From an uncultured Lachnospiraceae bacterium (GTDB taxonomy: Bacteria; Bacillota; Clostridia; Lachnospirales; Lachnospiraceae): a DNA stretch of 35,905 bases. The position numbers were made by a program, and so were the translations under genes. Under the pieces are notes generated by a model. That model was not told the DNA's origin. It saw only the letters and a program-made list of their open reading frames with translations, and ran no database searches. Positions 1 through 7,305 of this stretch are shown here, piece after piece; the stretch's first letter is position 1; each line of letters starts with the position of its first letter. The stretch is from positions 1-35,905 of the forward strand of contig CACZTL010000087.1 in the NCBI GenBank assembly GCA_902784165.1, in the 5' to 3' direction.

Positions 1-2
1 GG

Positions 3-70
3 GTGTGTCAAACGGGGACAGTCCCTTTGTGTCAGAACTGACACAACGGGACTGTCCCCGTTTGACACAC
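3..70. repeat. REP-like long palindrome, copy 1
   Basis: Two 33-base arms (3-35 and 38-70) are inverted copies around a 2-base loop, with one mismatch. Each arm starts GTGTGTCAAACGGGGACAGT. The hairpin sits 3 bases beyond the thrC stop codon, so it would fold at the 3' end of the thrC transcript and could stop or protect it. There is no U-tract, so it is not a classical intrinsic terminator. It belongs to the same family as the elements at 5991 and 30979. Confidence 0.9.
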
Positions 71-73
71 TTA

Positions 74-1555
74 TTATATGCCGAGAATCACTTCTACCTG
101 TCTCTTCATCTCATCCGCACCGCATACAGTGTTGTGGCGTACAGCAGCACCTCTGAGCTCTTCGACCGCTTTAGGTACAGTCATTCCGGAGACTTTGTTA
201 AGTCCGTCGATTAGTTCAAAGTCATCCACCCCTTCTGTTTTCTCACCGATAGCTTCCATCACGCTTCGTGCAAATTTATAAGGGCTTGCAGTGGAATCTA
301 TAACCGTTACGGTTTCATCACCAGTGCTTTCCCTGTATTTTTCATATACACGGTAAGCTACGCCTGTGTGTGTATCGAGTACATATCCTGTCTCGTCAAA
401 TACTCTTTTTATAGTATCCTTATCTTCTTCCTGAGTCGCAAAGCCCCCGCAGAAAGCAGAGAGCTTTTCTTTTTCCTCCGGCGTTATCTCGTAAACCCCG
501 CCTTCCTTAAGCTTCGTCATAAGGTCAAGCGTCTTTTCAGCGCTCTTGCCCGTAACCTCATATATGAGCCTCTCCAGATTACTCGATATAAGGATATCCA
601 TAGAAGGAGAGCTGGTGAGGATAAACTCTCTGTTTCTGTCATATCTTCCTGTCTCAAAGAAATCAAAAAGCACTTTATTCTCATTTGAAGCGCAAATAAG
701 TCTGTTCACGGGAAGACCCATCTGTTTAGCATAATACGCCGCGAGTATATTTCCGAAGTTCCCCGTCGGCACATCAAAGTTTATCTTTTCGCCATCGGTT
801 ATAATTCCGTCTTTAAGCAGCCTTGTATATGCATAAAAATAGTAAACTATCTGAGGCACGAGGCGTCCGATGTTTATTGAATTGGCTGAGGAAAATCTAA
901 ATCCCTTTTCAAGCATACGCTGCTTCAATTCTTTATCATTGAAAATGTTCTTGACACCGGTCTGTGCGTCATCAAAGTTTCCGCGGATACCTATTACATG
1001 TGTATTGTCGCCCTCCTGGGTAAGCATCTGTCTCTCCTGTATGGAGCTTACGCCATCCTTGGGATAGAACACAATGATGCTTGTTCCCGGCACATCAGCA
1101 AAACCTGCAAGCGCAGCCTTGCCCGTATCTCCGGATGTAGCCGTAAGTATCACGATCTCGTCCTTTACATTATTATTCTTTGCGCTTGTTGTAAGCAAAT
1201 GCGGCAAGATAGACAGCGCCATATCCTTAAACGCTATGGTCTTGCCGTGCCAAAGCTCTAAGATATACGCGTCATCTACCTTGGTAAGAGGCGCTATTTC
1301 GGGAGTATCGAACTTCTCATCATATGCGGCATTTATACAGCCCTTAAGCTCCTCCTCCGTAAAATCATCAAGGAATCCTTTCATGACCTCGTATGCGACC
1401 TCACGATAGTCCATCTGTGTCATCTGCGCAAGCGTGACATCAAGAACCGGTATCGTCTCCGGCACAAAAAGTCCGCCTTCGTTTGCGAGGCCTTGTAAAA
1501 TCGCCTCGGATGCGCTTATATGCACACTGTTATCTCTTGTGCTTGTATATTTCAT
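74..1555 (-). CDS. thrC: Threonine synthase
   Basis: This PLP enzyme converts O-phosphohomoserine to threonine and phosphate, the last step of threonine synthesis, in the cytoplasm. The 493-residue product has the usual length of the long ThrC form. The N-terminus (MKYTSTRD) is typical, and HGKTIAFKD carries the predicted PLP-binding lysine at residue 110. TSGDTGKAA forms the phosphate-binding loop. The start ATG is preceded by GAGG nine bases upstream. It is the third gene after leuC and leuD on the same strand. A 90-base gap from leuD holds a short palindrome, so expression may be partly separated from the leu genes. No hom or thrB gene is in the window. The identification is secure. Confidence 0.97.
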   Translation of the reverse strand: MKYTSTRDNSVHISASEAILQGLANEGGLFVPETIPVLDVTLAQMTQMDYREVAYEVMKGFLDDFTEEELKGCINAAYDEKFDTPEIAPLTKVDDAYILELWHGKTIAFKDMALSILPHLLTTSAKNNNVKDEIVILTATSGDTGKAALAGFADVPGTSIIVFYPKDGVSSIQERQMLTQEGDNTHVIGIRGNFDDAQTGVKNIFNDKELKQRMLEKGFRFSSANSINIGRLVPQIVYYFYAYTRLLKDGIITDGEKINFDVPTGNFGNILAAYYAKQMGLPVNRLICASNENKVLFDFFETGRYDRNREFILTSSPSMDILISSNLERLIYEVTGKSAEKTLDLMTKLKEGGVYEITPEEKEKLSAFCGGFATQEEDKDTIKRVFDETGYVLDTHTGVAYRVYEKYRESTGDETVTVIDSTASPYKFARSVMEAIGEKTEGVDDFELIDGLNKVSGMTVPKAVEELRGAAVRHNTVCGADEMKRQVEVILGI

Positions 1556-1580
1556 AATTTATATCCTCTTTTCTTTTATC

Positions 1581-1614
1581 AGTGTGTCAATGGAGACAGT
1601 TCTGCTGACACACT
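1581..1614 (+). repeat. REP-like short palindrome between leuD and thrC
   Basis: AGTGTGTCA (1581-1589) pairs with TGACACACT (1606-1614) around the core ATGGAGACAGTTCTGC. This is the short, single-unit form of the family. It lies in the leuD-thrC spacer, about 25 bases upstream of the thrC start, and would form a 9-bp stem in the leader region of thrC mRNA. Confidence 0.88.
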
Positions 1615-1645
1615 TTCCTTCGACTAAAACAAAGGGAAAGTCTTG

Positions 1646-2131
1646 TCATTTTCTGTTTATGTAATTTATAAGTCCTTCCGCATCAATTATTTTCTGCATA
1701 AACTCAGGAAACGCCTGACCTTTGAAGCTCTCACCCGTGGTTATGTTTGTGATAATACCCGAATCAAAATCAACCTCTACCTCATCCCCCTCACTTATGG
1801 CCCCCGCAGCCTCAGGACACTCCATGATGGGAAGTCCGATATTTATCGAGTTCCTGTAAAAGATGCGGGCAAATGTTTCAGCTATCACGCACGAGATTCC
1901 CGAAGCCTTGATCGCTATAGGCGCATGCTCTCTTGATGATCCGCAGCCGAAGTTCTTTCCTCCGATCATGATATCTCCGGGCTGAACTTTATTCACAAAT
2001 TCCTTATCTATATCCTCCATGCAGTGCCCCGCAAGCTCCTTCGGGTCTGATGAGTTTAAGTAACGCGCCGGGATTATAACATCCGTATCCACGTTATCTC
2101 CGTATTTTATCGCTTTACCGTTTGCTTTCAT
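1646..2131 (-). CDS. leuD: 3-isopropylmalate dehydratase, small subunit
   Basis: LeuD pairs with LeuC to isomerise 2-isopropylmalate to 3-isopropylmalate in leucine synthesis. The 161-residue product is the short LeuD type found with the HACN/type-2 LeuC in anaerobes and archaea. The swivel-domain motif [15 protein letters not shown], around residues 58-72, marks the aconitase C-terminal-like domain. [16 protein letters not shown] near the N-terminus is also characteristic. It follows leuC after 64 bases and must be cotranscribed with it. A GGAG sequence precedes the ATG by about 12 bases, a rather long spacing. Confidence 0.96.
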   Translation of the reverse strand: MKANGKAIKYGDNVDTDVIIPARYLNSSDPKELAGHCMEDIDKEFVNKVQPGDIMIGGKNFGCGSSREHAPIAIKASGISCVIAETFARIFYRNSINIGLPIMECPEAAGAISEGDEVEVDFDSGIITNITTGESFKGQAFPEFMQKIIDAEGLINYINRK

Positions 2132-2195
2132 ATTTTTTTATTACTCCGTTTAAATTTTTGTTTTTTGAGTCATGACACACTTCCTAATTGAAATA

Positions 2196-3458
2196 TCACA
2201 ATATATCCGCTGGCTGTGCCAGCTTCCCTGCTACGGCGCTTGCCGCTGCAACCGCCGGACTTGCAAGATAAATCTCCGAATCAATATGCCCCATACGACC
2301 GACAAAGTTTCTGTTCGTTGTGGAAACACATCTCTCACCCTTTGCAAGAACCCCCATGTATCCGCCGAGACAGGGACCACAGGTAGGCGTGCTCACTACG
2401 GCTCCGGACTCAATAAACGTTGCTATCAGTCCCTCGCTCATGGCATCAAGATATATCTGCTGTGTAGCGGGTATTACGATAACCCTTACTCCGTCAGCAA
2501 TCTTTTTCCCTTTAAGAATCTCTGCCGACTCTCTTAAATCCTGCAGTCGTCCGTTCGTGCATGATCCGATGACAACCTGGTCGATCTTTATATCTCCTAT
2601 GTCGTCAAATGTATGCGTGTTTTCGGGCAAATGCGGGAATGATACTGTAGGTGTAAGCTTATCAAGCTCTATCGTATATTCCTCGCTGTACACAGCGTCA
2701 TCGTCTGCCTCAAACTCTGTAAATGTACGCGTCGAGTGCTCCTTCATAAACTCCCTTGTCTTATCATCAACCGGGAATATGCCGTTCTTTCCTCCAGCCT
2801 CTATCGCCATATTTGCAATAGTGAAGCGGTCATCCATAGAAAGAGAGGCTACTCCGTCGCCGGTAAACTCCATAGACTTATAGAGCGCTCCGTCCACACC
2901 GATCATTCCGATAATATGAAGGATCACATCCTTACCGCTGACCCATTTATTTAATTTACCTGTAAGATTAAATCGTATAGCCTCCGGAACCTTAAACCAT
3001 GCCTTTCCCGTAGCCATGCCGGCTGCCATATCGGTAGAGCCGACACCCGTGGAAAATGCCCCGAGCGCGCCGTATGTGCAGGTGTGGGAATCAGCGCCTA
3101 TAACTACATCACCTGCGACAACAAGCCCCTTCTCCGGAAGTAACGCATGCTCAATACCCATGCGCCCTACCTCAAAATAGTTGGTTATATCGTTTTTCTT
3201 TGCAAACTCCCTTACTATACGACAGTGCTCCGCCGATTTTATATCTTTATTAGGTGTAAAATGGTCGGGAACGAGGGCGATCTTATCCTTGTCAAAGACC
3301 TGCTTTTTATCAAATTTCTCCATCTCGTTTATCGCCACAGGCGATGTAATATCATTCCCAAGCACCAGATCCAGATCCGCCTCTATAAGATCTCCGGGCT
3401 TTACACTTTCAAGTCCCGCGTGCTTTGCGAGGATTTTTTGCGTCATCGTCATTCCCAT
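2196..3458 (-). CDS. leuC: 3-isopropylmalate dehydratase, large subunit
   Basis: This is the 4Fe-4S aconitase-superfamily subunit that acts with LeuD on isopropylmalate. The 420-residue length fits the type-2 (HACN) LeuC rather than the roughly 465-residue proteobacterial form. Cluster ligands are visible as [14 protein letters not shown] and [30 protein letters not shown] is a typical substrate-domain motif. The start is the first ATG, with AAGGAG ten bases upstream. It is the first gene of a leuC-leuD-thrC unit behind its own promoter (3496-3524). No leuA or leuB is in the window, and no T-box or leader peptide was seen upstream. Confidence 0.97.
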   Translation of the reverse strand: MGMTMTQKILAKHAGLESVKPGDLIEADLDLVLGNDITSPVAINEMEKFDKKQVFDKDKIALVPDHFTPNKDIKSAEHCRIVREFAKKNDITNYFEVGRMGIEHALLPEKGLVVAGDVVIGADSHTCTYGALGAFSTGVGSTDMAAGMATGKAWFKVPEAIRFNLTGKLNKWVSGKDVILHIIGMIGVDGALYKSMEFTGDGVASLSMDDRFTIANMAIEAGGKNGIFPVDDKTREFMKEHSTRTFTEFEADDDAVYSEEYTIELDKLTPTVSFPHLPENTHTFDDIGDIKIDQVVIGSCTNGRLQDLRESAEILKGKKIADGVRVIVIPATQQIYLDAMSEGLIATFIESGAVVSTPTCGPCLGGYMGVLAKGERCVSTTNRNFVGRMGHIDSEIYLASPAVAAASAVAGKLAQPADIL

Positions 3459-3495
3459 CGTTTATCTACTCCTTACATTTAATATCAGTTTTTCT

Positions 3496-3524
3496 ATTTT
3501 ACAATAAATCGTGGCTTTGCGCAA
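3496..3524 (-). promoter_or_regulatory. Predicted promoter of leuC-leuD-thrC
   Basis: On the minus strand, TTGCGC (3519-3524) lies 17 bases from TAAAAT (3496-3501), giving a sigma-A-like promoter. It starts just after the nrdD terminator and leaves a leader of about 30 bases. That is too short for a T-box. Confidence 0.6.
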
Positions 3525-3529
3525 ATCAC

Positions 3530-3560
3530 AAAAAAATGACCCTCAATGGGCCATTTTTTA
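3530..3560 (-). terminator. Intrinsic terminator after nrdD
   Basis: An A/T-flanked hairpin: AAAAAATG, a mismatch, CCC, a 5-base loop, GGG, a mismatch, CATTTTTT. In the minus direction it ends in a U-run. It closes the nrdD transcript, about 60 bases past the stop, before the leuC promoter. The symmetry would also let it work on the plus strand. Confidence 0.85.
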
Positions 3561-3576
3561 TCAATATGGATAGTTC

Positions 3577-3610
3577 GGTGTGTCAAGCGGGACGGTTCTA
3601 CTGACACACC
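3577..3610 (+). repeat. REP-like short palindrome downstream of nrdD
   Basis: GGTGTGTCA (3577-3585) pairs with TGACACACC (3602-3610) around AGCGGGACGGTTCTAC. It is a single-unit form, placed between the nrdD stop codon and its intrinsic terminator. Confidence 0.88.
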
Positions 3611-3619
3611 ACATACGTA

Positions 3620-5791
3620 TTATAGATGTAACACCCTGTCCTGTATCTCCTGCGTCCTGCCCTGGTTCCAGAACTGGGTACCTATGTAGCCGCAGGTTCT
3701 TCTTGCCACATTTAATTTATTCTGATCACGGTTTCCGCAGTTGGGGCACTCCCAAACGAGCTTTCCGTGTCCGTCGTCAACCACCTGTATCTCACCGTCG
3801 AAGCCGCATACCTGGCAATAATCACTCTTGGTATTTAACTCTGCGTACATGATATTGTCGTAAATGTACTGCATAACACCGAGCACAGCCTCGATATTTT
3901 GTGTCATGTTGGGAACCTCTACATAACTTATTGCGCCTCCGGGACTTAAGGCCTGGAACTCTGACTCAAATTTCAGCTTTGTAAATGCGTCGATTTCTTC
4001 CTGAACATGTACATGATAGCTGTTTGTAATGTAGTTCTTATCGGTAACCCCGGGAATTATACCGAATCTCTTCTGAAGGCACTGCGCAAACTTATAAGTC
4101 GTAGACTCAAGCGGTGTTCCGTAAAGACTGAAGGAAATGTTTGACTCGGCTCTCCACTTTAAGCACTTATCGTTCATATATTTCATAACGGAAAGCGCAA
4201 AATCCTTACCTGCCGCGTCGGTGTGGGAAACTCCCTTCATATACTGCGTGCACTCATTTAAGCCTGCATAGCCGAGTGAGATGGTTGAATAGTTTCCGTA
4301 AAGAAGCTTATCAATAGTCTCACCCTTCTTGAGGCGCGCAAGCGCGCCGTTCTGCCAAAGGATCGGAGCAACGTCGGAGGGCGTTCCTTTAAGTCTGTCA
4401 TGGCGGCACATAAGAGCCTTGTGGCAAAGCTGCATACGCTCCTCAAGTATCTCCCAGAACTTCTCCTCATCTCCGCCGGATGAGCATGCCACATCAACAA
4501 GATTCAGGGTAACGACTCCCTGGTTAAATCTTCCGTAGTACTTGTGCGCACCATCCTCACCGAGACCGTCTACATCCGGTGTGAGGAAGGAGCGGCAGCC
4601 CATGCAGGCATAAACATCGCCGTTCTTAAGCTCACGCATCTTCTTAGCTGAAATATAATCCGGAACCATGCGCTTAGCAGTACATTTCGCTGCAAGCACG
4701 GTAAGATCCCAGTACTGTGAGCCTTCGCGTACATTATCCTCGTCAAGAACATAGATAAGCTTGGGGAAAGCAGGTGTGATAAACACGCCCTTTTCGTTCT
4801 TAACTCCTGTAATCCTCTGTTCAAGCACTTCCTTTATGACAAGCGCAAGGTCATCACGCGTCTGGCCCTCGTCAACCTCATCAAGATACATAAATACAGT
4901 AACGAATGGCGCCTGACCGTTTGTGGTCATAAGTGTAATCACCTGGTACTGAATCATCTGCACGCCGCGCTTTATCTCATCAAGCACGCGAAGCTCCGCA
5001 ACCTTATTGATCCTCTCCTCATCAAGCTCAAGACCTGCTGCCTCAAACTCTTCCTTAACCTGCTCCCTGAACTTTTCACGACTCACCTGCACAAAGGGCG
5101 CAAGATGCGAAAGCGAGATGCTCTGTCCGCCGTACTGCGAACTTGCAATCTGCGCTATAGCCTGAGTTGCGATGTTGCATGCCGTTGAAAAGCTGTGGGG
5201 CTTTTCGATCATAGTCTCGCTGATGACTGTACCGTTCTGAAGCATATCCTCAAGATTTACAAGGCAACAGTTGTGCATATGCTGCGCAAAGTAATCCGAA
5301 TCATGAAAATGTATGATACCCTGCTCGTGTGCGTCAACTACATCGGAAGGAAGCAAAAGTCTCTTCGTTATGTCCTTGCTCACTTCTCCTGCCATGTAAT
5401 CGCGCTGCACGCTGTTTACTGTGGGGTTTTTGTTGGAGTTTTCCTGCTTAACCTCTTCATTATTACACTCAAGGAGGCTAAGTATCTGCTCATCCGTTGA
5501 GTTTGACTTACGAACGAGAGCTCTCTTATATCTGTAGGTGATATACTTTCTTGCCACGGAAAACGCCCTGTACTGCATGATCTGGTTTTCCACAAGATCC
5601 TGAATCTCCTCTACATTAAGAGAACGACCTATATGCGCGCATGTATCCTCTACATTTCTGGCTATAGTCTGTATCTGCTCCTCGGATAGACGCTCCGCCG
5701 GCACCACCTCGTTATTTGCTTTATCTACGGCTGCTACTATCTTGGCACCGTCAAATATCATTTCAGATCCGCTTCTTTTTATGATCTTCAA
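3620..5791 (-). CDS. nrdD: Anaerobic (class III) ribonucleoside-triphosphate reductase
   Basis: This glycyl-radical enzyme reduces ribonucleoside triphosphates to dNTPs without oxygen. The 723-residue product has an N-terminal ATP-cone (residues 1-95, starting MKIIKRSGSEMIFDGAKI). A radical-enzyme barrel follows, then a zinc site made of YCQVCG and CPNCG near residues 660-690. The C-terminal RTCGYIG motif carries the predicted radical glycine, Gly701. The start is a TTG (5789-5791) behind AGGGAGG with an 8-base spacer; no better ATG is in frame. The promoter carries two NrdR boxes. The activase gene nrdG, often adjacent, is not next to it on either side. Confidence 0.97.
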   Translation of the reverse strand: MKIIKRSGSEMIFDGAKIVAAVDKANNEVVPAERLSEEQIQTIARNVEDTCAHIGRSLNVEEIQDLVENQIMQYRAFSVARKYITYRYKRALVRKSNSTDEQILSLLECNNEEVKQENSNKNPTVNSVQRDYMAGEVSKDITKRLLLPSDVVDAHEQGIIHFHDSDYFAQHMHNCCLVNLEDMLQNGTVISETMIEKPHSFSTACNIATQAIAQIASSQYGGQSISLSHLAPFVQVSREKFREQVKEEFEAAGLELDEERINKVAELRVLDEIKRGVQMIQYQVITLMTTNGQAPFVTVFMYLDEVDEGQTRDDLALVIKEVLEQRITGVKNEKGVFITPAFPKLIYVLDEDNVREGSQYWDLTVLAAKCTAKRMVPDYISAKKMRELKNGDVYACMGCRSFLTPDVDGLGEDGAHKYYGRFNQGVVTLNLVDVACSSGGDEEKFWEILEERMQLCHKALMCRHDRLKGTPSDVAPILWQNGALARLKKGETIDKLLYGNYSTISLGYAGLNECTQYMKGVSHTDAAGKDFALSVMKYMNDKCLKWRAESNISFSLYGTPLESTTYKFAQCLQKRFGIIPGVTDKNYITNSYHVHVQEEIDAFTKLKFESEFQALSPGGAISYVEVPNMTQNIEAVLGVMQYIYDNIMYAELNTKSDYCQVCGFDGEIQVVDDGHGKLVWECPNCGNRDQNKLNVARRTCGYIGTQFWNQGRTQEIQDRVLHL

Positions 5792-5836
5792 CGTTTTTAC
5801 CTCCCTTTAAAGTTTTGCTTTTTCATCTTTTTCATA

Positions 5837-5858
5837 AAACCCCGCAAACAAGGGGTTT
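5837..5858 (-). promoter_or_regulatory. Hairpin in the nrdD leader
   Basis: AAACCCC and GGGGTTT pair around an 8-base loop in the roughly 80-base leader between the nrdD promoter and its TTG start. On the RNA it is followed by only UUUUAUG. It looks more like a leader structure than a full terminator, and its role is unknown. Confidence 0.5.
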
Positions 5859-5875
5859 CTTTGAAGTTCAAAGGG

Positions 5876-5926
5876 ATAATACTATATATTGTGGTTGTTG
5901 TCAAGATAGTTTACTACATATTGGTG
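5876..5926 (-). promoter_or_regulatory. nrdD promoter with two NrdR boxes
   Basis: On the minus strand, TTGACA (5899-5904) is 17 bases from TATTAT (5876-5881), a near-ideal sigma-A promoter. Two 16-base sites resemble the NrdR box (ACACTATATATAGTGT-like). Box 1 at 5879-5894 lies across the -10 and spacer. Box 2 at 5911-5926 lies just upstream of the -35. Their start-to-start distance is 32 bases, about three helical turns, which is the known NrdR arrangement. Repression by NrdR bound to ATP/dATP is therefore expected. nrdR itself is not in the window. Confidence 0.82.
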
Positions 5927-5990
5927 ATTATATTTTTTTGTAAATGTTATACATAATCGGGTTTTTGTATAAATATGCCTATTGTGTGTA

Positions 5991-6064
5991 AAAGTGTGTC
6001 AAACGGGGACAGTCCCTTTGTGTCAGGACTGACACAAAGGGACTGTCCCCGTTTGACACACTTT
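5991..6064. repeat. REP-like long palindrome, copy 2 (perfect)
   Basis: A 36-base arm (5991-6026) and its exact reverse complement (6029-6064) are separated by the two bases GA. The inner part carries GGGGACAGTCCCTTTGTGTCAG. It lies 8 bases past the TetR stop codon and upstream of the nrdD promoter. It may therefore end TetR transcription and insulate nrdD. The absence of any mismatch suggests recent formation or correction. Confidence 0.93.
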
Positions 6065-6072
6065 GATACACA

Positions 6073-6615
6073 CTAAACTATATACTTTACATAATACCCT
6101 GCAAACTCACTGGGACTCGTCTCCATCCCCTCACCTGCCCACCACTCAAGAGCGGATATAAAGCTGTCGGTCAGCTGCTTCATTACAAAATCCTCCGGGG
6201 CATCGGAGCATACCTCCTTCACCCTGTCTTTAAAAAGATCCTCCAAAAATCCGCGAAGATATTGCTTATATATCTCACTGCTGTCAAAACGCATGATCCT
6301 GACTATCTCTTTTTTGTTATCATAAAGATGCTCAAAAATATGATATATCCTGAAAGCCAGCGGGTCTGTTCCCTCCGGAATATCATGCGCTGCTGCTCCC
6401 TTAAAACCGCCTGAGAAGACATGCTCAAAAAGCTCTGCGCACATAGTGCGCAAAAGCTCATCCTTTGTTTCAAAGTGGGCATAAAAGGTGCTTCTGCCTA
6501 TATCGGCCTCATTTATTATATCCTGTATGGTTATATCGTTATACTTCTTCTTGTCAAGAAGCGTATAAAACGCCTGCATTATCGCCTTTCTTGTTTTTAC
6601 TACTCTTCTGTCCAT
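6073..6615 (-). CDS. TetR/AcrR-family transcriptional regulator
   Basis: This 180-residue DNA-binding repressor has an N-terminal helix-turn-helix: TIQDIINEADIGRSTFYAHF, around residues 29-48, followed by KDELLRTM. The C-terminal ligand domain is short and not assignable to a known inducer. An in-frame ATG further upstream (6696) would add 27 residues, but that stretch is the translated REP-like palindrome. MDRRVVKTRKAI is the natural start, with AAAGGAG about 13 bases upstream. Its target is unknown. The divergent neighbour is the 64-residue gene at 6856, and no transporter is adjacent. The perfect palindrome at 5991 lies just after its stop. Confidence 0.88.
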   Translation of the reverse strand: MDRRVVKTRKAIMQAFYTLLDKKKYNDITIQDIINEADIGRSTFYAHFETKDELLRTMCAELFEHVFSGGFKGAAAHDIPEGTDPLAFRIYHIFEHLYDNKKEIVRIMRFDSSEIYKQYLRGFLEDLFKDRVKEVCSDAPEDFVMKQLTDSFISALEWWAGEGMETSPSEFAGYYVKYIV

Positions 6616-6637
6616 TTGTATTGTACGGCTCCTTTCG

Positions 6638-6679
6638 CTTCGGTGTGTCAGCAGAACCGTCCCTATTGACACACCGAAG
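6638..6679 (-). repeat. REP-like short palindrome in the TetR leader
   Basis: CTTCGGTGTGTCA (6638-6650) pairs over 13 bases with TGACACACCGAAG (6667-6679). The core, read on the minus strand, is ATAGGGACGGTTCTGC. This unit has the longest stem of the short forms. It lies about 20 bases upstream of the TetR start, close to the ribosome binding site. A further loose half (CATTGACACA) lies at 6686-6695. Confidence 0.88.
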
Positions 6680-6734
6680 TATACCCATTGACACATTACA
6701 CTCCCATAATTATGTACAATTACATAAAAATGTC

Positions 6735-6822
6735 CGATAACTTACTTTCCCGACAATATGCTCATTGAAAACCTTCTCTTCGGATTATAACATAAAAACA
6801 GATAAAGCGTTCGATAACTTAC
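6735..6822 (+). repeat. Pair of 11-base direct repeats in the TetR/small-gene divergent region
   Basis: CGATAACTTAC occurs at 6735-6745 and again at 6812-6822, 77 bases apart, on either side of the predicted promoter of the small gene. They could be binding sites for a regulator such as the divergent TetR protein. Neither copy is clearly palindromic, so this is only a possibility. Confidence 0.4.
6765..6793 (+). promoter_or_regulatory. Possible promoter of the 64-residue gene
   Basis: TTGAAA (6765-6770) is 17 bases from TAACAT (6788-6793), an acceptable sigma-A-like pair ahead of the gene at 6856. A TATAAC overlaps the -10 with a shorter spacing. Confidence 0.4.
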
Positions 6823-6855
6823 ATGAGTTCGTTTAGAAACGGAAAGGAGTCTGTC

Positions 6856-7050
6856 ATGAAAGCGTTTAAAAATTTTTTTAACAGGATGTTTTCCGACCAC
6901 GGGATGATAAGCAGACCCCCGGAGGACGCAGCAAGCCTTATGTACTCCTATATTACATTTACCGGAGAGCGTAAGAGCCGCAAAGACGAGCCGCTAAATA
7001 AAGGCGGAAAGCTGATCAACTTTACGGAGTATAAGCTGCGTCGGGCATAA
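6856..7050 (+). CDS. Small basic protein of unknown function
   Basis: A 64-residue protein starting MKAFKNFFNRMFSDHG, rich in Lys and Arg, with no signal peptide or membrane segment. I do not recognise the family. The start is chosen because GGAAAGGAG lies six to seven bases before this ATG, whereas the upstream in-frame ATG (6823) has no such site. A strong terminator directly follows the stop codon. A promoter-like pair lies upstream, so this is a complete small transcription unit rather than a random open frame. It is divergent from the TetR gene, which might control it. It could be DNA- or RNA-binding, given its charge, but that is a guess. Confidence 0.7.
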   Translation: MKAFKNFFNRMFSDHGMISRPPEDAASLMYSYITFTGERKSRKDEPLNKGGKLINFTEYKLRRA

Positions 7051-7081
7051 AAAAAAACGGTCCAAGCTGACCGTTTTTTTT
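7051..7081. terminator. Bidirectional terminator shared by the small gene and tRNA-Trp
   Basis: ACGGTC (7057-7062) and GACCGT (7069-7074) pair around a 6-base loop, with an A-run before and a T-run after. It starts at the stop codon of the plus-strand gene and just past the 3' end of the minus-strand tRNA, so it serves both. Confidence 0.9.
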
Positions 7082-7086
7082 GTGAG

Positions 7087-7157
7087 CAGGGGTGGAGAGA
7101 ATCGAACTCCCGCCAAAAGTTTTGGAGACTCCTATGATACCATTTCACCACACCCCT
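7087..7157 (-). tRNA. tRNA-Trp (CCA anticodon)
   Basis: The minus strand folds into a full cloverleaf. The acceptor AGGGGTG pairs with CACCCCT, the D stem is GTGA/TCAT, the anticodon stem is GGAGT/ACTTT with loop CTCCAAA, and the T arm is GGGAG-TTCGATT-CTCTC. The anticodon CCA reads UGG (tryptophan), and the discriminator base is G, as usual for bacterial tRNA-Trp. The 3' CCA tail is not encoded. Confidence 0.95.
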
Positions 7158-7184
7158 AAATGTGTCGCTTCAAGCAACTTAAAT

Positions 7185-7213
7185 ATGATAACACTAAATC
7201 TTTTACCTGTCAA
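7185..7213 (-). promoter_or_regulatory. tRNA-Trp promoter
   Basis: On the minus strand, TTGACA (7208-7213) is 17 bases from TATCAT (7185-7190), a strong sigma-A promoter about 28 bases upstream of the mature tRNA. Confidence 0.8.
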
Positions 7214-7240
7214 ATATTATTTAAAAATCATCTTTTGTAC

Positions 7241-7269
7241 ACGACATACTCATTTTTTTTATGTATAAT
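7241..7269 (+). promoter_or_regulatory. Predicted promoter of the moxR operon
   Basis: A perfect TATAAT (7264-7269) follows ACGACA (7241-7246) after 17 bases. The longer string ACACGAC (7239-7245) recurs at the same distance from TATAAT in front of the wall-protein gene at 20044. The -10 overlaps the first ATG of the open frame, which argues for the later start at 7306. Confidence 0.65.
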
Positions 7270-7305
7270 GGTCAGAACATATTGTTAGAAATCGAGGTTT
7301 TGACC

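Noticed and set aside
6616-6696. 27-codon N-terminal extension of the TetR protein
   Set aside because: It is the translated palindrome (GTVLLTH). The same peptide arises wherever this repeat is read in this frame, so it reflects the repeat and not the protein.
7087-7157. tRNA-Trp as an integration site of a mobile island
   Set aside because: No integrase, partial tRNA duplication or phage gene lies nearby, and the flanking genes look like ordinary chromosome.
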